DNA of 64,000 bases from Marifrigoribacter sp965178585. Lineage in GTDB: Bacteria; Bacteroidota; Bacteroidia; Flavobacteriales; Flavobacteriaceae. Numbering within the stretch: the first letter of the stretch is position 1; every line of letters starts with the position of its first letter. Below the pieces are notes generated by a model. That model was not told where the DNA came from and made no database searches. It saw only the letters and a program-made list of their open reading frames with translations. A program made the translations under genes and the position numbers. This document shows positions 59,175 through 64,000 of this stretch, piece by piece. The DNA lies in contig OZ238267.1 in assembly GCA_965178585.1 (NCBI GenBank), positions 2,046,001 to 2,110,000 of the forward strand. The letters are read 5' to 3'.

Positions 59175-60071
59175 TTACTCTTTTACAAACTTTTTTGTTT
59201 CACTTTTTCCATCTATAGTAACTTGCACAAAATATAAACCTGTAGAAAGAAACGACACATCAATATTATTTGAAATTTCATTCAAAATTAATTGTCCCTG
59301 TATATTGTAGATTGTTAAATTTTCTATTAGTTGTTGTGAGTCTATATACAACCTCTTTTGAACAGGATTTGGATAAATATTAAATCTATTTAGATTATTT
59401 TCTATATTTCCTAAGTTACAATCTTCACTATATATTGTCCAATTATCTTTGCACCAATGATTATAAAAACAGTTTTGAGTGTAAGCGAAATCTACATCGT
59501 AAACTTGAATACAGGAAAGATTTGGATTATTAGTAGCTACCATAGCAGTCATACTATTATTATGATTGTTTTTAATATTTAATTCAATTAATTGATTATA
59601 ACTACAATCAAACCAATCAAGGCTTAAAAGTTGAGTAACATTCAAACTTATTAATTGGTTATTTGAGCAATTTAATTCCCAAAGATTTACGGTTTGTGAA
59701 ACATCTAAACTTGTTAATTGATTATCATAACAGTGTAATAACCATAGGTTTGGATTTTGAGTTAAAAGACTTGTTAATTGATTACCCGCACAAAATAATC
59801 TTTTAATATTAATAAAACTTTCTATACCCTCCAAAGAAGATATATTAAAATTAAATACTCTTAAGTATGTTACGGCTTCAGCTTCACTCACTTGTATTTC
59901 TCCATCATCGTTTGTATCTACATCATTATCTAAAAGACCATCACCATTTGTATCAGCAACAATTTCATTAACCAATGCATATTTAAAATTAGTATCTGGT
60001 ATATCCACAATCTGTGCTTGAATTGAAATAAAACAAAAAAATAAAATGAAAATTATAAATAGGTTTTTCAT
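59175..60071 (-). CDS. Leucine-rich-repeat protein with EF-hand-like motif and T9SS signal
   Basis: 298 residues; signal peptide about 1-19. Residues 41-65 resemble a calcium-binding loop ('DTNGDGLLDNDVDTNDDGEI'). Then come 21-residue LRRs, with 'L-x-C-x-x-N-Q-L-T-S-L' repeating at 'LFCAGNQLTSL', 'LHCYDNQLTSL', 'LNCSNNQLISL' and 'FDCSYNQLIEL'. Residues about 225-298 form a T9SS type A sorting domain ('FNIYPNPVQKRLYID' to 'GLYFVQVTIDG'). A surface-exposed, probably adhesive or protein-binding factor. Confidence 0.87.
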   Translation of the reverse strand: MKNLFIIFILFFCFISIQAQIVDIPDTNFKYALVNEIVADTNGDGLLDNDVDTNDDGEIQVSEAEAVTYLRVFNFNISSLEGIESFINIKRLFCAGNQLTSLLTQNPNLWLLHCYDNQLTSLDVSQTVNLWELNCSNNQLISLNVTQLLSLDWFDCSYNQLIELNIKNNHNNSMTAMVATNNPNLSCIQVYDVDFAYTQNCFYNHWCKDNWTIYSEDCNLGNIENNLNRFNIYPNPVQKRLYIDSQQLIENLTIYNIQGQLILNEISNNIDVSFLSTGLYFVQVTIDGKSETKKFVKE

Positions 60072-60309
60072 ATCTAAAGGTATAAATAAATAGGGAGTCT
60101 TGTAAAAATACTAAATTTTTAGCAATAAATAGTATTTATAAAATCCAAAAAAATGAGTTTTAATTAAAATATATTTTGATTTGGCTTTATTCAATTTTAA
60201 TGCATATAATTCTATATAAATATCAAATACACTCTATTTATCAGTCATTTAAAGATGTTTTTTATTTATATTTTTATTATTCAAATATGTTAAACTTATG
60301 TTAATTTTA

Positions 60310-60330
60310 GTACTATGCGTAACAAAGTAC
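60310..60330. promoter_or_regulatory. Imperfect palindromic operator of the PadR-PspC operon
   Basis: GTACTATG (60310-60317) and CAAAGTAC (60323-60330) form 8-bp arms with one mismatch and a five-base spacer. It lies directly upstream of the -7 element at 60344, over the -33 position. PadR regulators bind such palindromes; the operon's third gene is a PadR gene, so autoregulation is likely. Confidence 0.6.
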
Positions 60331-60343
60331 CATCTTTAAGACA

Positions 60344-60351
60344 TATATTTG
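60344..60351 (+). promoter_or_regulatory. -7 element TATATTTG of the DUF4870-PadR-PspC operon
   Basis: Exact match to TAnnTTTG, 19 bp before the ATG at 60371. The remaining gap from 60072 is AT-rich and I see nothing else in it. Confidence 0.7.
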
Positions 60352-60370
60352 TATAAGAAATTAATAGACA

Positions 60371-60859
60371 ATGGAAACTACTATATCAGAAAATCAAAAA
60401 AATGTTGCTGCAATTACGCACCTTTCTACTTTTAGTAAGTTCTTTTTTCCTTTTGGAAATTTTATAGCTCCATTATTATTATGGACTTTTAATAAAGAAC
60501 ATAAATTTGTAGAAGAACATGGAAGAGAAGCAATCAACTTTCAATTAAGTATATTTATTTATTCCTTACTTATAGGGTTATTATGCCTTCCGTTTGCATT
60601 AATTTTTGCAACCGATTTTATTTCTTTAATTGAAACTATAGATCACACTGTAGGAACGGTATCCATACAAGATATTAAAAATTTATCAGGATATGTAGTC
60701 ATTATTGTTATAGCAGCTATTTTACTTTTCGGATTATTTGTATTCGAGCTGTACGCTGTAATTTCAGCAACAATTGCTGCATCCAAAGGAGAATATTATA
60801 AATACCCATTTAGTATATCATTCATCAAAACAACCACCCAACCTCAGGTAACTGAATAG
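60371..60859 (+). CDS. DUF4870 membrane protein
   Basis: 162 residues. The DUF4870 pattern is 'ITHLSTFSKFFFPFGNFIAP' and 'NKEHKFVEEHGREAINFQLS', the latter with the conserved acidic-H-G-x-E-A-x-N-F-Q. Four membrane spans (about 22-42, 56-78, 108-130, 132-142). Family function unknown; it is usually encoded next to PspC/PadR genes in flavobacteria, which suggests a part in envelope stress. First gene of a five-gene operon. Confidence 0.86.
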   Translation: METTISENQKNVAAITHLSTFSKFFFPFGNFIAPLLLWTFNKEHKFVEEHGREAINFQLSIFIYSLLIGLLCLPFALIFATDFISLIETIDHTVGTVSIQDIKNLSGYVVIIVIAAILLFGLFVFELYAVISATIAASKGEYYKYPFSISFIKTTTQPQVTE

Positions 60860-60878
60860 GGAATAAATCAATCAAAAA

Positions 60879-61079
60879 ATGAACGCGTTAATTAATTTAG
60901 TTTTAGCCTTAGTTTTAAACTTTCTTTCTTATGGAACTAATCATCCAGACGTTGCTCAAGTTACTTATAAAAATGCTTTACAAGTAACTGAGAAAAAAAG
61001 TTATCGACTAGAAGACCTTAGGTCTCATTATTTAATCACTAAAGAAGAGGTAACAGAAAATTTAGTGAGAATCAATTAA
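60879..61079 (+). CDS. Small exported or membrane-associated protein of the PadR operon
   Basis: 66 residues. A hydrophobic start (about 3-17, 'LINLVLALVLNFLSYG') precedes a short polar region with 'QVTYKNALQVTEKKSYRLED'. I know no named domain. It sits between the DUF4870 gene (19 bp) and padR (10 bp), and small proteins of this form recur at this position in flavobacterial PspC operons. Possibly a stress-signal peptide; that is speculation. Confidence 0.7.
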   Translation: MNALINLVLALVLNFLSYGTNHPDVAQVTYKNALQVTEKKSYRLEDLRSHYLITKEEVTENLVRIN

Positions 61080-61089
61080 AAATGAACAC

Positions 61090-61428
61090 ATGAAAATTGA
61101 AAACACAAAAGCTCAAATGCGAAAAGGAGTCTTGGAGTATTGCATCTTATCCATTTTAAAGGATGGCGAAGCATATACCTCAGACATATTAGAGACCTTA
61201 AAAGACGCAAAAATGCTTGTGGTAGAAGGAACAATTTATCCTTTGCTAACCCGCCTTAAAAACGCTGGCCTGTTAGCCTATCGCTGGGAAGAATCAACCA
61301 GCGGACCACCACGAAAGTATTATGCACTTACCGAAACCGGAAAATTATTTTTAAACGAATTAAATACAACCTGGAGTGAATTACAACAGGCTGTAAAGAA
61401 AGTAACACGAGAAAAATCAAAGAAATGA
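61090..61428 (+). CDS. PadR-family transcriptional regulator
   Basis: 112 residues. The PadR winged helix occupies 10-85: 'LEYCILSILKDGEAYTSDIL', 'VEGTIYPLLTRLKNAGLLAY' and the wing 'SGPPRKYYALTETGKLFL'. This short, helical form (PadR-s1) is typical for Bacteroidota. It likely represses its own operon through the palindrome at 60310-60330. Stop overlaps the pspC start by four bases. The stretch 61261-61320, which encodes the recognition helix and wing, is 53% G+C by my count, far above the surroundings. Confidence 0.9.
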   Translation: MKIENTKAQMRKGVLEYCILSILKDGEAYTSDILETLKDAKMLVVEGTIYPLLTRLKNAGLLAYRWEESTSGPPRKYYALTETGKLFLNELNTTWSELQQAVKKVTREKSKK

Positions 61429-63212
61429 ACAAGACAGTAAACATAAATTTAGCAGGTACATTTTTTCATATAGATGAAGATGCTTTTGCAAAGCTTACAA
61501 GATATCTTGATGCGATTCGTCGTTCTTTTTCAGATCCAAATGGACAAGACGAAATCATAAAAGATATTGAGGCACGCATTTCTGAACTCTTCTCTGAAAA
61601 AATAAACGATACTTCCCAAGTAATTACCTTAAAAGAATTAGATGAAGTAATTGCAGTAATGGGACAACCAGAAGACTATATGGTAGATGAAGAGATCTTT
61701 GAAGATGCTCCTCCTACTCAAAAAAGTCAAACAAGAAGTCAAGCTTCACACAAACAACTATTTAGAGATACAGATAATAAGTTTATTGCAGGGGTTTCCT
61801 CTGGATTAGGTCATTATTTTAGTATCGATGCTATTTGGATTCGTTTAGCTTGGATTGCATTAGTTTTATTAGGTGTAGGAGCTCCTATACTTATATATAT
61901 ATTACTATGGATTCTTATTCCTGAAGCAATTACGACTTCTGATAAATTAAAAATGAATAGAGAGCCCGTAAATATCTCGAACATCGAAAAAAAAATTAAA
62001 GAAGAACTTAAAAATGCTTCCGATAAAATAAAAGATGTCGATTATGATAAACACATGGAGAGCGCAAAAAAAGGAGCTTCGGGATTTTTTAGTACCCTAG
62101 GTAAAATATTTGCAGGAATCTTTAGTGTATTTGGTAAGTTCTTTGGAATTTTATTAATCATTATTTCTCTTTCAACAATCATTGGTTTAATTGTAGGGCT
62201 TTTTACCACAGGTACTTTTGGAATATTTGGAGGAAATCATGAGTTAATGGATTATGCTTCAATGGTGAACACAGCTAACACTCCATTTTGGTTGATATTT
62301 CTACTAGTATTTTTAATGGTTGGAATTCCATTTTTCGCTCTATTTATTTTAGGCCTAAAATTATTAGTGACTAACTTAAAATCTATAGGTACAACAGCAA
62401 AAATAGTTTTGTTTGTTCTTTGGATATTTTCATTAATAGGACTAGGTGTTTTAGGTGTACGACAAGCAACAGAACAAGCTTATGATGGAGACTACATTAC
62501 AGAAAATGTTTTGCCAGTAAAAGCCAATGACACTCTAAAAATAGAAATGGTTAGTAACAAACGTTATAATTATAATTCAACACGAAAAGGAGAGTTTTAT
62601 TTAAAAACTGATGAAAATGGGAATAAAATAATTTATTCAAGTGATGTGCGATTAATTGTACGATCAACAAATGATTCTGTAGCAAAACTATACATAGAAC
62701 ATAAAGCTGAAGGAAACTCTTTTGATAATGCCAAACAAAGAGCAGAAGCTATCGATTATGATTATACGTTTAATAATAACACCTTATCATTAAATGGATA
62801 TTACACAACAGATATTGCTAATAAATATCGAGAACAAGAGGTTGAAGTAGTTTTATATCTTCCGATAAATTCAGTTTTATATGCTGATAAAAACACCTAT
62901 TCATTTCATTCAAACAGTTCTAGATATAATGATATTTTAAGAAATGGTGATGAAGAAAATTATTTACTAATTCAGAAATCTAAAACCGTTTGTTTAGATT
63001 GTCCAGAATCAAACACTAGCGATTCTAACAATATGAATAATCACTCTAGTGATGAAAATTGGGAGCAAGAAGTAAACGAATCATTGGATGGAATTCATAT
63101 TGAAGTTAATGAAAAAGAAGAAGGAAATCATGTAATCATCAATGAAAATGGTGTAGATATAAAGATTACTGACGAAGATGATAATGTGAAAGTAAAAATT
63201 GGAAACCAATAA
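61425..63212 (+). CDS. PspC-domain envelope stress protein
   Basis: 595 residues. Residues 1-100 form a cytoplasmic domain with 'TVNINLAGTFFHIDEDAFAK' and 'LSEKINDTSQVITLKELDEV'-like text. The PspC domain follows (about 107-165; 'FRDTDNKFIAGVSSGLGHYF', 'YILLWILIPE'), then three or four more spans to about 350 and a large C-terminal extracytoplasmic domain that is beta-rich and Asn/Asp-rich. PspC in other bacteria recruits PspA to the membrane on stress. No PspA gene is visible, so the signalling route must differ here. Confidence 0.9.
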   Translation: MNKTVNINLAGTFFHIDEDAFAKLTRYLDAIRRSFSDPNGQDEIIKDIEARISELFSEKINDTSQVITLKELDEVIAVMGQPEDYMVDEEIFEDAPPTQKSQTRSQASHKQLFRDTDNKFIAGVSSGLGHYFSIDAIWIRLAWIALVLLGVGAPILIYILLWILIPEAITTSDKLKMNREPVNISNIEKKIKEELKNASDKIKDVDYDKHMESAKKGASGFFSTLGKIFAGIFSVFGKFFGILLIIISLSTIIGLIVGLFTTGTFGIFGGNHELMDYASMVNTANTPFWLIFLLVFLMVGIPFFALFILGLKLLVTNLKSIGTTAKIVLFVLWIFSLIGLGVLGVRQATEQAYDGDYITENVLPVKANDTLKIEMVSNKRYNYNSTRKGEFYLKTDENGNKIIYSSDVRLIVRSTNDSVAKLYIEHKAEGNSFDNAKQRAEAIDYDYTFNNNTLSLNGYYTTDIANKYREQEVEVVLYLPINSVLYADKNTYSFHSNSSRYNDILRNGDEENYLLIQKSKTVCLDCPESNTSDSNNMNNHSSDENWEQEVNESLDGIHIEVNEKEEGNHVIINENGVDIKITDEDDNVKVKIGNQ

Positions 63213-63233
63213 TTAATCAAAAAATATATTAAA

Positions 63234-63956
63234 ATGAAACTAATCAAAACCTTTTTATTGTTAGTACTAGTTACTACAATAACTTCCTGCCAATTTGATG
63301 TAATATTAGGTCAAGAAAATGGAAATGGAAATGTAACTACCGAAGAAAGATCTGTCAATCAAGAATTTGATAAAGTCCGTGGTTCTAGTGGCATCGACGT
63401 TTTTTTAACTGAAGGATCCGAAAACAAAATCGTAGTTGAAGCAGACGAAAATTTACATGAGTTTATTGAAACCAATATATCTAATGGAAAGTTAACTATA
63501 CGTTCTTCTAAAAACATAGGAAGAGCAAGAGCAAAAAAAGTGTATGTAACTTTTACTAGTCTATCTAGTATTGAAGCTAGTAGTGGCGCAGATGTCATCG
63601 GAAAATCTGTGATAAAAAATGAAACAATAAATTTAGATAGTAGTAGTGGAGCAGATCTAGAGGTAGAAGTCTTTGCAAAAGAATTATATGCAGAAACAAG
63701 CAGTGGAGCAGATATTGATGTTTCAGGTAAAACCTCAAATATTTATGCTAATGCATCTAGCGGAAGTGAAATTAATGCTAAAAACCTTTTAACAGTTACG
63801 TGTAATGCGAAAGCATCTAGTGGTGCTGACATTGTGGTGAATGTAAAAGAAAAAATTGATGCTAAAGCCTCTAGTGGAGGAGATGTACGTTATTACGGAG
63901 ACCCTAAATTAGTTTCTAAAAAAGGTGGTCGATCTGGTAGCGTGAAAAAAATGTAA
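63234..63956 (+). CDS. GIN-domain (DUF2807) lipoprotein, SSGAD-repeat form
   Basis: 240 residues. Lipobox 'TTITSC' (Cys about 19). Most of the protein is a beta-helix with a turn motif repeating every 20 or so residues: 'SSGIDVFL', 'SSGADVIG', 'SSGADLEV', 'SSGADIDV', 'SSGSEINA', 'SSGADIVV', 'SSGGDVRY'. This is the head-GIN (DUF2807) type. As the last gene of the PspC operon, it is probably an envelope stress effector or sensor. Ends in a basic tail (KKGGRSGSVKKM). Confidence 0.88.
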   Translation: MKLIKTFLLLVLVTTITSCQFDVILGQENGNGNVTTEERSVNQEFDKVRGSSGIDVFLTEGSENKIVVEADENLHEFIETNISNGKLTIRSSKNIGRARAKKVYVTFTSLSSIEASSGADVIGKSVIKNETINLDSSSGADLEVEVFAKELYAETSSGADIDVSGKTSNIYANASSGSEINAKNLLTVTCNAKASSGADIVVNVKEKIDAKASSGGDVRYYGDPKLVSKKGGRSGSVKKM

Positions 63957-63974
63957 GCATACATAAATAACCAT

Positions 63975-64000
63975 ATGAAATTATCAATATTATTATTTTG
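63975..64000 (+). CDS. Start of a further gene (partial)
   Basis: An ATG at 63975 opens 'MKLSILLF' before the window ends. The residues are hydrophobic, as at the beginning of a signal peptide. It lies 18 bp after the GIN gene in the same direction and may belong to the same operon. Nothing more can be said. Confidence 0.4.

Noticed and set aside
60072..60370. Possible small RNA or riboswitch in the longest intergenic gap
   Set aside because: AT-rich with no stable GC-containing hairpin or conserved motif visible apart from the operator and promoter.

Overview
The window is AT-rich chromosomal DNA from a member of the Bacteroidota, most likely a marine-type Flavobacteriaceae. The evidence is direct: three proteins end in type IX secretion (T9SS) sorting domains, promoters carry the TAnnTTTG -7 element, Shine-Dalgarno sequences are mostly absent, and many genes belong to families typical of flavobacteria (DUF6090, DUF2141, 2TM/LytTR, PadR-PspC-GIN, LETM1-related, SpoIIM-DUF4129-DUF4350-MoxR-DUF58). 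I see no rRNA, tRNA, CRISPR array, prophage or insertion sequence. No gap between genes exceeds 300 bases; the longest is about 299 (60072-60370), which is AT-rich and holds only the operator and promoter of the PadR-PspC operon.

Layout. 1-156: tail of a T9SS-secreted protein. 153-833: unknown membrane-anchored protein. 964-6838: a MarR-controlled fatty acid beta-oxidation operon (marR-fadN-fadA-fadE) ending in a strong terminator. 6963-11404: an exported beta-propeller protein, an M28 and an M1 peptidase and a YdeI-like protein, closely spaced. 11451-12408: a minimal ABC pair. 12476-15766: a large exported propeller-amidohydrolase. 15834-17899: SulP permease and a BON-LysM protein. 18055-23240: a BNR-repeat/sortilin-like exported protein translationally coupled to an S9 lipoprotein peptidase. 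23361: YceI-like lipoprotein. 24044-29263 (minus): M36 metallopeptidase with T9SS signal, TPR lipoprotein, two DUF4331-type proteins. 29378-32603: LETM1-related protein, di-haem peroxidase lipoprotein, methyltransferase.

32595-35989 (minus) is a LytS/LytTR-type two-component system with three 2TM modules, one fused to the kinase, plus a TPR protein. 36061-42303 (minus) is a run of small accessory genes: DUF2141, an atypical SDR, NTF2-like, two DUF6090 paralogues, a DUF6265-type lipoprotein with a shifted C-terminus, a CNNM/CorC transporter of unusual base composition, a GIN-domain protein, and a small membrane gene interrupted by an in-frame amber codon. A TonB-dependent receptor follows (42371-44524).

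44656-50422 holds a DUF1801/YdeI protein, an ECF sigma factor with a membrane neighbour, PlsC-type acyltransferase, Nudix/CoA pyrophosphatase head-to-head with a cyclophilin, a TRIC-type channel and an RDD protein. 50481-56585 is a compact six-gene operon: SpoIIM-like, membrane protein, DUF4129, DUF4350, MoxR ATPase, DUF58. Then come a second DUF2141 protein, OxyR with both redox cysteines, a small conserved protein, a DUF4442 hotdog protein and a leucine-rich-repeat T9SS protein. The window ends in the operon DUF4870-small protein-PadR-PspC-GIN (60371-63956).

Together the genes describe a heterotroph that degrades proteins and peptides at its surface and oxidises fatty acids, with envelope-stress and oxidative-stress control. 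The least ordinary signals are two apparently damaged reading frames (38544-39017 and 42019-42303), a kinase-2TM fusion inside an array of 2TM genes, an M28 peptidase with Asp in place of its first zinc-ligand His, a compositionally foreign CNNM gene, two distant DUF2141 genes sharing an identical promoter core, and the poorly understood MoxR-DUF58 operon. I did not identify a clearly new system; all functions are inferred from sequence reading alone.
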